A stretch of 64,000 nucleotides of DNA from NCBI RefSeq assembly GCF_003351745.1, contig NZ_CP031222.1, positions 602,207 through 666,206 on the forward strand, in the 5' to 3' direction. A program made the translations under genes and the position numbers. Numbering within the stretch: position 1 is the stretch's first letter; each line of letters opens with the position of its first letter. Under the pieces are notes generated by a model. That model was not told the DNA's origin. It made no database searches and was given only the letters and a program-made list of their open reading frames with translations. Shown here one piece after another: positions 47,071 through 55,460 of the stretch. The stretch comes from Aquirhabdus parva. GTDB lineage: Bacteria; Pseudomonadota; Gammaproteobacteria; Pseudomonadales; Moraxellaceae.

Positions 47071-48663
47071 TCATAAGCCAATCGCCAGGCCGTTGCTGCG
47101 TGGGTCGTGTGCACCTGTCAGTGTATGGTCTGCGTCAATCCGAATGACACCCGGATGGCCTGCGAGTTGGCTTTGTGCCGGGATCGCACTGACTTCATGG
47201 CCGCGTGCAGTCAACTCAGCAAATACGCTACGGCCAGCATCTTCTTCTAGCTTGAGTGCATCTCGGGTGTCAGAGAAGGTCTTGCCCAGCAAAAAACGTG
47301 GACGAGCGAGCGCGGTATAAGGATCCATCTGATAATCAATGAGTCGGGTCAGGATTGCAGCTAGTGTTTGTGGCTGGCCATCCGCACCTTGTGTCCCAAA
47401 CAGCAGATGCGGGCGACCTTCTTTGAGATACATGCCCGGATTTAATGTATGAAATGGTCGTTTACCAGATTGCAGGGCATTATGATGCAGAGGGTCGGTG
47501 CTAAATGATGCGCCGCGATTGTGCCAAAGAATTCCTGTATCTCCAGCAACGATGCCGCTCCCCCAGTCAAAATAAATGGTTTGCAGTAAGCTGACACAGC
47601 GGCCTTCTTGATCGCAGACCCCAATAAAAGCAGTGTCGCCATGTTTAAACACTTCTGGCCAAGCGCGTGCATGCTGTAAGTGAATAGATTGTGCATGGGC
47701 ATCAAGAACGGCAGAAGACAGCATGTGATCAATCGGCACTGATTTATAGTCAGGGTCACAGACCAGACGGTCTCGATCACGAAACGCACATTTCACCGCT
47801 TCCACAAGCAAGTGGTAGTAGTCGGCACTGCCTTCGGCAATGGTACTCATGTCGAATCGGTCCAAAATGCCCATGATCTGTAGTGTAGTGACCCCTTGCG
47901 TGGGTGGGCGCAAACTCACGAGCTCTCCATCACGATAAGCAACACGTAAGGGGGACTCGACTCGAGCGTGGGTATGGACCAGATCAGCCAATCTGATGGG
48001 GGAGCCTGCTTGCTCTAGTCCCGATGCAATATCCGCTGCAAGGTCGCCTTCATAAAATTCCCGGGCTCCATATTGAGCAATGCACTCAAGACTTCTCGCT
48101 AATTGAGGCTGAGCAAAGTGCTCGCCTATGCTTAATAGACCGCCGCCTGGTGCAAAAGTTTCTGAAAAACCGGATAAATCACGTAATACGTTGCCCCGCA
48201 GTCTCTGCCAGAAATGCTGAGACTCAGTTACGGGAAAACCCACCGACGCATACTCAATGGCACGATTAAAAAGTGACGGCCATGATTGCTGGCCGCGCCA
48301 CTGCGTCTTGCTGATTTGATAGGCCTGATCCCAGCTATCGACAGCTGCGGCTGTGGTTAAAGCTGATCTGGCACCGCGTTGGGGAATCGCCCCAGAGAAA
48401 TCAGGCAATTGCACTGCGGCTTGTCCAATCCCTGATATGGTTTGAACTGCACCGGACTGGTCACTAATGACCCAAAACGCATCGCCACCTAAACCATTAA
48501 AGTGGGGATAGGTCACGCTGAGTGCTGTAGCAACAGCGATTGCGGCTTCAATCGCATTGCCACCTGCTTTGAGTACTTCAAGGCCTGCAGCGCTTGCCAA
48601 TGTATGTGGACTGGTGACCATCGCTTTCGTTGATGTCGCAAGTTGACTGCTATATAGGCTCAT
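47071..48663 (-). CDS. Gamma-glutamyltransferase-family amidohydrolase, cytoplasmic
   Basis: 530 residues from the ATG at 48663 (GGAG upstream). No signal peptide, unlike the periplasmic GGT of glutathione metabolism. Ntn-hydrolase pattern: VTSPHTLASAAGLEVLKAGGNAIEAAIAVATALSV, then the processing Thr (T344) in HGDTAFIGVCD, then GNPGMYL-like LNPGMYLKEGRPHLLFGTQGADGQPQ. Cytoplasmic relatives include HpxW, which hydrolyses oxamate in purine breakdown. Substrate unproven. It is the first gene of the leftward operon, with an operator site 50 bp upstream. Confidence 0.9.
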   Translation of the reverse strand: MSLYSSQLATSTKAMVTSPHTLASAAGLEVLKAGGNAIEAAIAVATALSVTYPHFNGLGGDAFWVISDQSGAVQTISGIGQAAVQLPDFSGAIPQRGARSALTTAAAVDSWDQAYQISKTQWRGQQSWPSLFNRAIEYASVGFPVTESQHFWQRLRGNVLRDLSGFSETFAPGGGLLSIGEHFAQPQLARSLECIAQYGAREFYEGDLAADIASGLEQAGSPIRLADLVHTHARVESPLRVAYRDGELVSLRPPTQGVTTLQIMGILDRFDMSTIAEGSADYYHLLVEAVKCAFRDRDRLVCDPDYKSVPIDHMLSSAVLDAHAQSIHLQHARAWPEVFKHGDTAFIGVCDQEGRCVSLLQTIYFDWGSGIVAGDTGILWHNRGASFSTDPLHHNALQSGKRPFHTLNPGMYLKEGRPHLLFGTQGADGQPQTLAAILTRLIDYQMDPYTALARPRFLLGKTFSDTRDALKLEEDAGRSVFAELTARGHEVSAIPAQSQLAGHPGVIRIDADHTLTGAHDPRSNGLAIGL

Positions 48664-48712
48664 TCCTGAGAGCTCCAAATGTCATGTTGGCACTTATCTT
48701 GCTTAGAATTAG

Positions 48713-48734
48713 TAAGTAAGTAGTTCATTACTTA
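48713..48734. promoter_or_regulatory. Operator-like site in the divergent GGT/cysteine-hydrolase promoter
   Basis: TAAGTAA-GTAGTTCA-TTACTTA, the same geometry as the site at 46812. A wider pair of 7-bp arms (TCTTGCT 48697-48703, AGCAAGA 48739-48745) surrounds it. It is centrally placed to control both divergent operons. Confidence 0.7.
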
Positions 48735-48856
48735 AGTTAGCAAGATTAATGCCAGATCATGAGATGGTCAGTATGCTGAAAGAAAAGCAAGATCACCGGT
48801 CATTTAATTGATTTGACAGGGTAAATCTTTAAAGTTTTGAAAATCGGGGGATTGAT

Positions 48857-49669
48857 ATGACTGATAAAGCAATACAGAGCGAAGTAGGACAGTTGGGGCG
48901 TTGCACCAAAACGAGCTGGCGCGCCAGTGCGCATAGCGTGGATATGGTTGCACCCATTCATACGCCTAAAGTCATGCAACTACACAGTGCACCACAACAG
49001 CTCAGGATTGATCTTAAGCAAACGGCCTTGATCATCGTGGATATGCAAAATGACTTTTGCAGTGCAGACGGCTGGGTCGACCATATCGGTGGTAATTATG
49101 CGATCGATCGTACACCCATCGCACCATTGCAGAGCATCTTGCCTGAGCTTCGCCGTCAAGAGGTTCCGATTATTTGGCTGAATTGGGGTAACCGCCCTGA
49201 TCTTGCCAATATGCCGGCTAACCAGCATCACCTTTATAAGCCGACTGGGCATGGCATTGGTTTAGGCGAGGCTTTGCCAAAGCATGGTGCGCACGTTCTT
49301 GAGAAGGACTCGTGGGCTGCAGGAATTGTTGATGAGCTAGAGGTGAACCCACAGGACATCCTCGTCGATAAATATCGAATCAGTGGTTTTTGGGATACCG
49401 AGTTGGACAGCATTTTACGCAATCTGGCGATACGCACCATTTTGTTTGCGGGGGTGAATACTGATCAATGCGTTTTGCATACCTTGTCGGATGCCAATTT
49501 CTTGGGTTATGGCTGTGTCCTGCTTGAGGATTGCTGCGCTACATCTTCCCCTGATTTTTGTCGTGATGCCGCGATTTGGAATGTCAAAAAATGCTTTGGC
49601 TTTGTCTCTGATTCAACGCATCTCCTCGCGGGATTGGCACAAGTTGCTTCCGATGAGGAGGCAATATGA
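48857..49669 (+). CDS. Isochorismatase-family cysteine hydrolase
   Basis: 270 residues. Catalytic triad visible: D62 in IIVDMQNDF, K172 in DKYRISGFWDT, C205 in GVNTDQCVLHTL. The N-terminal ~45 residues extend beyond the usual core. The family includes RutB, biuret hydrolase and N-carbamoyl amidases, which release carbamate or ammonia from ureido or amide groups. GGGGG lies before the ATG. The stop overlaps the amidase start (ATGA), so both enzymes are made together. Confidence 0.93.
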   Translation: MTDKAIQSEVGQLGRCTKTSWRASAHSVDMVAPIHTPKVMQLHSAPQQLRIDLKQTALIIVDMQNDFCSADGWVDHIGGNYAIDRTPIAPLQSILPELRRQEVPIIWLNWGNRPDLANMPANQHHLYKPTGHGIGLGEALPKHGAHVLEKDSWAAGIVDELEVNPQDILVDKYRISGFWDTELDSILRNLAIRTILFAGVNTDQCVLHTLSDANFLGYGCVLLEDCCATSSPDFCRDAAIWNVKKCFGFVSDSTHLLAGLAQVASDEEAI

Positions 49670-50847
49670 GTGCCTTTATGCCAGGGCCTTTGATCGAGGT
49701 TAGAGCCACTACCTCGGGGCCGCTGTCTGATCTGAGATTCGCGGTCAAAGACCTGATCGACATCCAGGGTGTGACAACAGGAGGGGGAAATCCAACGTGG
49801 TTAAGCACCCATGATGCTGCAAAAGAGCACGCGCCATGTGTTCAAGCGTTGCTAGACGCGGGCGCATCCGTTTACGGCAAGACCATTACGGATGAGTTGG
49901 CCTATAGTTTGGAGGGGGAAAATGTCCATTACGGCACCCCCTTTAATCCTCAATGGCCATGGGCGCTGCCCGGTGGCTCATCCAGTGGTTCTGCATCGGC
50001 AGTTGCCAGTGGTGAGGTGGACTTTGCTTTGGGAACCGACACGGGGGGATCTGTCCGTGTTCCCGCGGCATTTTGCGGGATATGGGGATTTAGGCCGACT
50101 CACAATGCAGTTTCTTTAGCAGGAGTGCTTCCTTTCGCTCCTTGCTTTGATACGGTCGGTTGGTTTGCATCATCTGGCGACGTGTTGGCGCGGGTGGCTG
50201 ATGTCTTGCTACCAGAAGCGATCCATGCACCTTCAACTCTACCTTTACGATTACTTGAGGAAGCCTTTGCGATTCGCGCGAGGCACGAGCCTGATGATGC
50301 TTACCGTTTGCAGCAGATTGCAAATACGCTTGGAGTCATAGAGTCCATCAGCGTCTTTGATGATCAATCTGAAGCATGGCTGCGCTGCTATCAACATCTG
50401 CAAGATCATGACATCCAGACGACTCTGGGAGATTGGATTCGAGAGAGTAAACCACTGTTTGGAGCAGCAATCGCTGAGCGGTTTGCGCGTATCGAGAGCG
50501 TCGACTCCGCACAGCTTGCGGATTCGCGCATACGGAAAGAATCGCTTTGTCAATACATTCAGCAAATCGTTGATACCAGTTATTTGGTTTTTCCCACCAC
50601 GCCTTATGCGCTTTTACCTAAAGACGCTAATGCCGATCTGTTAAGCGATTTCTACTACCACGCATTGACGATCAATGCATTGGCTGCTATTGGCGGCTTA
50701 CCTCAAATCACGATACCAATCCAAAGTGATGCACAACGACCACTGGCACTTTCTATTTTGGGGGCGCGGGGCAGTGATCGGCAATTAATTGCTTTAGCAA
50801 GAGAGCTATTCAGAAGCCATCAGGGTTTGAATTCGGTATCTCTTTAG
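49666..50847 (+). CDS. Amidase-signature hydrolase resembling plant AMI1
   Basis: 393 residues, the short amidase-signature type. Ser-cisSer-Lys triad: K28 in RFAVKDLIDIQG, S105 in LPGGSSSGSA, S129 in GTDTGGSVRVPA. The spacing equals that of Arabidopsis indole-3-acetamide amidase AMI1 (K36, S113, S137). The stretches EGENVHYGTPFNPQ, CGIWGFRPTHNAVSLAGVLPFAPCFDTVGWFA also closely follow AMI1. Substrate may be an aryl or heterocyclic acetamide or ureide; unproven. A GAGGAGG ribosome binding site lies inside the end of the upstream gene. Confidence 0.92.
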   Translation: MSAFMPGPLIEVRATTSGPLSDLRFAVKDLIDIQGVTTGGGNPTWLSTHDAAKEHAPCVQALLDAGASVYGKTITDELAYSLEGENVHYGTPFNPQWPWALPGGSSSGSASAVASGEVDFALGTDTGGSVRVPAAFCGIWGFRPTHNAVSLAGVLPFAPCFDTVGWFASSGDVLARVADVLLPEAIHAPSTLPLRLLEEAFAIRARHEPDDAYRLQQIANTLGVIESISVFDDQSEAWLRCYQHLQDHDIQTTLGDWIRESKPLFGAAIAERFARIESVDSAQLADSRIRKESLCQYIQQIVDTSYLVFPTTPYALLPKDANADLLSDFYYHALTINALAAIGGLPQITIPIQSDAQRPLALSILGARGSDRQLIALARELFRSHQGLNSVSL

Positions 50848-51031
50848 CCCAAGCAGGGTGGCTAGCCTACAAGAGATGCTGAATCGCATGCTGATCGTGG
50901 CTATGCCGAATCTAGATGAACAGTTTGAATAGGGAGGAATATCGTCCAGTCCATTAATGAAGACGAGTTATCGGGTCGAGTGTAAATGTAGTTATTGATG
51001 ATTTATTTATTTTTTTCCGGGGGAATTTACG

Positions 51032-51919
51032 ATGTTATTACAATCAATACAGTTATTGATGAAACGGGGACCCATGTTGGGGGCATTGATCGGCGGGGTA
51101 GCTACTGCCGTGCTATGCAGTAGTACCGCACAGGCAGCAGAATGGAGTGATACCTCACTGGGCTGGCGTTATGGAACCATGTTTGCTGAGCCCTATGATA
51201 ACAAGCCCGATGGCAGTCGTCAGGATATCAGCAAAAATATCATTTCACTGACCCATAGCAGTGGATATGCCTATGGCACTAATTTCTTTAACGTGGATTT
51301 ATTGCTGTCAGATAGTAAGGATCCCGGCAAGGGAACGACGGACGGTGCGCAAGAGGCCTATGTGGTCTATCGCAATACAGTGGACTTCAGCAAAGTCTTT
51401 AAAAAAGATCTCAGCCTAGGGCCAGCAAGAAGTTTTGGCATGGAAGGGGGCTTTGATTTTAATAGCAAGAATGACAGTTATAGCTCCAAAAAGCGTCTTT
51501 TCGTGGTTGGTCCAACCATGATGATGGATGTGCCCGGCTATTTAAATATCAGCGTGCTTGCACTGTTTGAAAGTAATAATCCCGATGGCATTGCCAAACG
51601 CTATGAATATAAAGCACATCCAGAATTAGAAGTTGTTTGGGGACTTCCTGTATTTTCCCTGCCGCTGTCTTTTGAGGGCTATGGACTTTTTATCGCACCG
51701 AAGGGAAAAAATGAGTTTGGTCAATCAACGGCACCCGAGACTCATCTGGATATGCAATTGATGTACGACCTCAGCTCTGATCTTGGAATCGCGAAAAAAA
51801 CCTTACGTGTTGGTGCTGAGTACGAATATTGGCATAACAAATTTGGTAATCCAGAGTCACAAGCCGGGAAAGGTGCTACCGCCAGCACGCCCATGGTTCG
51901 CGTCGAATACCACTTTTAA
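51032..51919 (+). CDS. Tsx-like nucleoside-specific outer membrane channel
   Basis: 295 residues. Signal peptide ends near AQAAEW, followed by SLGWRYGTMFAEPYD and a barrel with EAYVVYRNTVDFSK, ending VRVEYHF with terminal Phe. The pattern follows the Tsx/outer-envelope channel family, which lets nucleosides and similar molecules through. GGGGGAA precedes the ATG. Position after the hydrolases suggests it is the outer-membrane entry of the module. Confidence 0.85.
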   Translation: MLLQSIQLLMKRGPMLGALIGGVATAVLCSSTAQAAEWSDTSLGWRYGTMFAEPYDNKPDGSRQDISKNIISLTHSSGYAYGTNFFNVDLLLSDSKDPGKGTTDGAQEAYVVYRNTVDFSKVFKKDLSLGPARSFGMEGGFDFNSKNDSYSSKKRLFVVGPTMMMDVPGYLNISVLALFESNNPDGIAKRYEYKAHPELEVVWGLPVFSLPLSFEGYGLFIAPKGKNEFGQSTAPETHLDMQLMYDLSSDLGIAKKTLRVGAEYEYWHNKFGNPESQAGKGATASTPMVRVEYHF

Positions 51920-51943
51920 ATATTGACCCTTCTAAGTCTGATC

Positions 51944-51969
51944 ACTCCTTTTTCATTTGAAAGAGGAGT
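51944..51969. repeat. Hairpin between the Tsx-like gene and the carrier gene
   Basis: ACTCCT...AGGAGT with inner TTTCA-TT-TGAAA. No T run follows. It may be a weak terminator or processing site. Confidence 0.4.
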
Positions 51970-52008
51970 AATAGATTCAAGTTTGCTTACATCACCTGAG
52001 TTTATGAA

Positions 52009-52998
52009 ATGATGCGTCGTCCAAGATTCTTGCCCGATAATTTTACGCTGATGCTGATTGCTTCTGTCGCACTTGCCAGTCTGTTGCCTTGTCGCGGGCA
52101 GGTTGCGATAGATTTTAATCTACTGACCAATATCGCAATCAGTCTATTGTTTTTTTTGCATGGTGCGAAACTATCTCGCGAAGCAGCGTTAGCAGGATTC
52201 ACGCATTGGCGGCTTCATCTTATGGTTTTAGCAGCTACTTTTGCGGTCTTTCCTCTTTTGGGACTCCTCTTAAAACCTGTACTAGGCTTACTTGTGACGC
52301 CCGCGCTTTATCTTGGGGTTTTATACATCTGTGTGTTGCCATCCACGGTGCAATCCTCTATTGCGTTTACCTCGGTTGCCCATGGCAATATTCCTGCTGC
52401 GGTATGCAGCGCATCTGCATCAAGCCTGATCGGTATTTTCATTACACCTATTTTGGTCGGCATGATGATCATGCAACATGACGGAAGCGCTGGTTATGAT
52501 GCGGGTCATGCGGTCTTACAAATTGTGATCTTGCTCTTGATTCCTTTTTTAGCGGGGCAGGTGTTGCGCCGCTGGATATTTTCTTGGATTCAACGGCATC
52601 CGAAGTTGGTCAAGGTGGTTGATCAAGGCTCCATCCTGCTCGTGGTTTATACTGCCTTTAGTGAAGCGGTTATTGAGGGGTTATGGCATCAATTACCCAT
52701 CCCTGCATTACTCGGTGTGCTGGTGATATGCGCAATTTTATTGGCGATCATGATGCTCTTGACGACCTATGCCAGCCGCTGGCTCGGTTTTGATAAAGCG
52801 GATGAAATCACCATCGTTTTTTGTGGATCTAAGAAAAGTTTGGCAAGTGGGATTCCGATGGCCAAAGTTCTATTTTTAGGTCACCCGATTGGGCTACTGG
52901 TTCTGCCGTTAATGTTGTTTCACCAACTGCAATTGATGGTCTGTGCAGTATTGGCCCAGCGCTATGCCGGTCGGATTAAATCTGATCGGACATCATGA
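52009..52998 (+). CDS. Bile acid:sodium symporter family carrier (YfeH-like)
   Basis: 329 residues, about nine to ten membrane helices. LLTNIAISLLFFLHGAKLSREAALAG, YICVLPSTVQSSIAFTSVAHGN and FCGSKKSLASGIPMAKVLF are marks of the SBF-like/YfeH subgroup. These are secondary carriers of poorly known substrates, probably organic anions. An ATG at 52012 is an alternative start. It is the last gene of the rightward part of the module and may export or import a breakdown product. Confidence 0.9.
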   Translation: MMRRPRFLPDNFTLMLIASVALASLLPCRGQVAIDFNLLTNIAISLLFFLHGAKLSREAALAGFTHWRLHLMVLAATFAVFPLLGLLLKPVLGLLVTPALYLGVLYICVLPSTVQSSIAFTSVAHGNIPAAVCSASASSLIGIFITPILVGMMIMQHDGSAGYDAGHAVLQIVILLLIPFLAGQVLRRWIFSWIQRHPKLVKVVDQGSILLVVYTAFSEAVIEGLWHQLPIPALLGVLVICAILLAIMMLLTTYASRWLGFDKADEITIVFCGSKKSLASGIPMAKVLFLGHPIGLLVLPLMLFHQLQLMVCAVLAQRYAGRIKSDRTS

Positions 52999-53070
52999 CG
53001 TGTAAGTCACCTTATCACGATAAGCTAAATGGTTGATATCGCCTAGGCTGCACGGATGTGGCCTTGTCAA

Positions 53071-53129
53071 AGTTACCCCCAATGCCTGCGGGTAAGGGTG
53101 TGGATAAGTTTGAGTGGAACACGTGGAAC
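53071..53129 (+). repeat. 59-bp interspersed repeat, copy R3 (perfect DnaA box)
   Basis: 73 bp after the carrier stop. DnaA box TGTGGATAA at 53099-53107, and closing GTGGAAC-AC-GTGGAAC direct repeat. Confidence 0.9.
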
Positions 53130-53347
53130 GTTTGATGTTACTGATAATTCTATAACTGTATGTTTTATCTGCAATCTCCTTTTTTGGGGTAATCCTAGGC
53201 GGGATTGGTTTAGCGCGGAGTCAATTGATTGTGGTAGTGCTTTGCCCTCGTGCTCTACACCAAATCTCCATATTCTAGAAAACAAAAGTTACGATTCAAG
53301 TGCTTGGAATATGGCAATATCTTGAGTTTAGTCCTCACAGAGTGCAC

Positions 53348-53614
53348 ATGATGTCAGACGTACAAATTTCCATTGATCTAAAATCCTGTATTGATCATAA
53401 AGTTTCACCTGCTGCGTTTGAACAAAAACTGAAATCTGCAATTCCAGCAATCGGTTTTACCGTAGAGATCGTTGATCATCCGACACATTCGAACGTATTA
53501 GGTATTCATCCAGTGGGTTGTTCTGAACTTGCGTTCTCATCTGAAAAACCGAATCTGCCTAAGCACGAAATCTATGAAATTATTACCAGCGTGTTTAATA
53601 ACCTGAAGCAATAA
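53348..53614 (+). CDS. Small protein of unknown function
   Basis: 88 residues from the ATG at 53348; 53351 is also possible. Not recognised. It starts MMSDVQISIDLKSCIDH and has a mixed alpha/beta look, two cysteines, no membrane segment and no signal peptide. The ribosome binding site is weak. It is enclosed by repeat copies R3 and R4 and followed by a clean terminator, which supports it as a real transcribed gene. Confidence 0.65.
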   Translation: MMSDVQISIDLKSCIDHKVSPAAFEQKLKSAIPAIGFTVEIVDHPTHSNVLGIHPVGCSELAFSSEKPNLPKHEIYEIITSVFNNLKQ

Positions 53615-53641
53615 ATTTTTAATGAGATGTATTTGAATTAG

Positions 53642-53673
53642 AAAAGCCCAGATCGTGAGAGATGGGCTTTTTA
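53642..53673 (+). terminator. Terminator after the small unknown gene
   Basis: Perfect 9-bp stem AAAAGCCCA / TGGGCTTTT, 12-nt loop, T5 tail. Confidence 0.85.
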
Positions 53674-53705
53674 TTTGCGGGCATGATGAACCTTGCGGTA
53701 ATCTG

Positions 53706-53764
53706 AGTTACCCCCAATGCTTGCGGGTAATGGTGTGGATAACTTGGAGTGGAACGCGTGGAAC
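53706..53764 (+). repeat. 59-bp interspersed repeat, copy R4 (perfect DnaA box)
   Basis: DnaA box TGTGGATAA at 53734-53742. The closing direct repeat is GTGGAAC-GC-GTGGAAC. It is the most divergent copy; similarity ends right after the 59 bp. Confidence 0.88.
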
Positions 53765-53900
53765 TCATAGAACCATTAGGAATTTTTTAGATGTGCATTA
53801 TCTAACCAATTTGGTATAACTCGTCTTTTTGTATATAAAACAATTTTTCACATGTAATCTCACCAGCAGTTCGATTATGCTCGCTATATAGGAGCGGGAT

Positions 53901-54239
53901 ATGGATACGAGAAAAAAATTCCCACGCGTTTCAGATATTGTTCTGATTATTTTTCTAATCGCCTTTACCATCGGCGTTCTCTATAAGTGTACGCATCATC
54001 CCCATCATTTGGTGACCTTGAAATTCCAGACGCTAGATGAATGCTTGATCGGGGTTCGTGCTAGCGCCGGTGAAGATTTGGAAATCGCGTCTTCCAATGC
54101 TAATGGGGTCTCCGGTCATTTGACGGTGAGCAAACGCAGTTTTGGTTGCAGTCCGCAGATTCAAGGCGCACCCAATCTTGGCTATCAGGGCTGGTATCAA
54201 AAAGCACCGACATTGGAAGAGCGTCTGATTTCTGATTAA
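53901..54239 (+). CDS. Small single-pass membrane protein of unknown function
   Basis: 112 residues with AGGAGCGGGAT before the ATG. N-terminal basic residues, one membrane helix (IVLIIFLIAFTIGVLYK), then a His/Pro turn and a soluble periplasmic-facing part with two cysteines (DECLIGV, FGCSPQ). Not recognised. It is possibly co-transcribed with the GNAT gene that begins 30 bp downstream. Confidence 0.7.
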   Translation: MDTRKKFPRVSDIVLIIFLIAFTIGVLYKCTHHPHHLVTLKFQTLDECLIGVRASAGEDLEIASSNANGVSGHLTVSKRSFGCSPQIQGAPNLGYQGWYQKAPTLEERLISD

Positions 54240-54269
54240 AGTGGATTGAGTGAGTAGAGTTTTTTGAGT

Positions 54270-54818
54270 ATGCAGAATCTTGAGCTTCATTTACTCGACC
54301 CCAGCGACGCTGATAATTTGCTGGCTTTTGAACGCTCTAATCGTGCCTATTTTGAACGTTTAATTAACGCCCGATCTCCAGACTATTATCATATCGACAC
54401 GGTTCGAGATTCGATTCATGAGTCTCTACAATTACGTGCCCTTGATTTGGCTTATCACTATGTGGCCAAAGTCAGTGGTGAGATCGTCGCTCGCGTTAAT
54501 CTCACTCAGATTGCAAGGGATTATTATAATAAAGCGGTATTAGGCTATCGCGTTGCTGAGTCTATGACCGGTAAAGGGGTGGCATCAAAGGCGATTGAAC
54601 TTGTTTTAACCGAGGCTTTTGATACATTAAATCTATGGCGGGTCGAAGCGGTGGTCCGTGAGCCTAATGTGGCTTCCATCCGGGTATTACAGAAAAATCA
54701 TTTTTTGCAATATGGTCGTTCGCAGCAGGCAATGTCTCTTCATGGCGTTTGGTGTGACTTAATCCATTTTGAGTGCTTCTCACCAAAAGGTGCTCACCTG
54801 AATGCTGAGCCACACTGA
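54270..54818 (+). CDS. GNAT family N-acetyltransferase
   Basis: 182 residues from the ATG at 54270; a TTG at 54264 is in frame. RimJ/RimL-type: LELHLLDPSDADNLLAFERSNRAYFERLI, then VLGYRVAESMTGKGVASKAIELVL (acetyl-CoA site), then WRVEAVVREPNVASIRVLQKNHF. Target unknown. Confidence 0.87.
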   Translation: MQNLELHLLDPSDADNLLAFERSNRAYFERLINARSPDYYHIDTVRDSIHESLQLRALDLAYHYVAKVSGEIVARVNLTQIARDYYNKAVLGYRVAESMTGKGVASKAIELVLTEAFDTLNLWRVEAVVREPNVASIRVLQKNHFLQYGRSQQAMSLHGVWCDLIHFECFSPKGAHLNAEPH

Positions 54819-54828
54819 GCGCTAAGGA

Positions 54829-55443
54829 TTAAGTATCTTTAAGCAGCTTTTGCAATCGCTTTACCTCATCTTCTAGTGCTTCGATACGTTGATCGCGTTC
54901 GGTGAGAATGCGTTGTACATCTTTGGCTTCAAATCGTTGTGGGATGTGTTGTGGGCAGTTGGCATCCCATGCTTTGACCTTGAATAAAATGACCTGCTCC
55001 GGCCGCGCTTTATAATTGATCGGCATGAGCTTCGTTAGCAATTCTGGATCATCTTCGATCACGACTGCCTCACCCCAGATTTTAATCCGTTGACGATGTT
55101 GATAGTCCATTAAAAATAAATGCGCTTGAGGATTTTCTTGCAGATTGCCCATCGTAATAAATTGCCGATTTCCGGCAAAATCGGCAAAACCAATGGTCTC
55201 TTCATCAAGTACATGGAGGAATCCCGCGGGCCCACCGCGATGCTGAATATAAGGTTGTCCTTGAGCGCTAGCCGTTGCCATGAAGATGCTGGTCTGGGCT
55301 TCGATGAATGCTTTCAGGTCTGAGGTGATGCGAGTCTCCCACGAGCCAGATTGCTCCATGCGTGCGTAGCTTTGCCGTGATCCTTTTGCTGTTTGTATAG
55401 CTTTGATGGTTGGTGTGAAGGCGATATCACTGGAAAAGTCCAT
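54829..55443 (-). CDS. Pyridoxamine 5'-phosphate oxidase-family flavoprotein
   Basis: 204 residues. FMN-binding split-barrel pattern: FIEAQTSIFMATASAQGQPYIQHRGGPAGFLHVLDE, then GFADFAGNRQFITMGNLQENPQAHLFLMDY and RIKIWGEAVVIED. The last ~25 residues form a short charged coiled coil (RIEALEDEVKRLQKLLKDT). It probably reduces or oxidises a small molecule using FMN; it is not the vitamin B6 enzyme itself. It lies 17 bp after the NTF2-like gene. Confidence 0.88.
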   Translation of the reverse strand: MDFSSDIAFTPTIKAIQTAKGSRQSYARMEQSGSWETRITSDLKAFIEAQTSIFMATASAQGQPYIQHRGGPAGFLHVLDEETIGFADFAGNRQFITMGNLQENPQAHLFLMDYQHRQRIKIWGEAVVIEDDPELLTKLMPINYKARPEQVILFKVKAWDANCPQHIPQRFEAKDVQRILTERDQRIEALEDEVKRLQKLLKDT

Positions 55444-55460
55444 AGCTCAAATACTCTCTA

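Noticed and set aside
40015-53764. The 59-bp repeats as a CRISPR array or dif/pdif modules
   Set aside because: Copies are hundreds to thousands of bases apart with genes between them, and the sequence does not resemble XerC/XerD binding sites.
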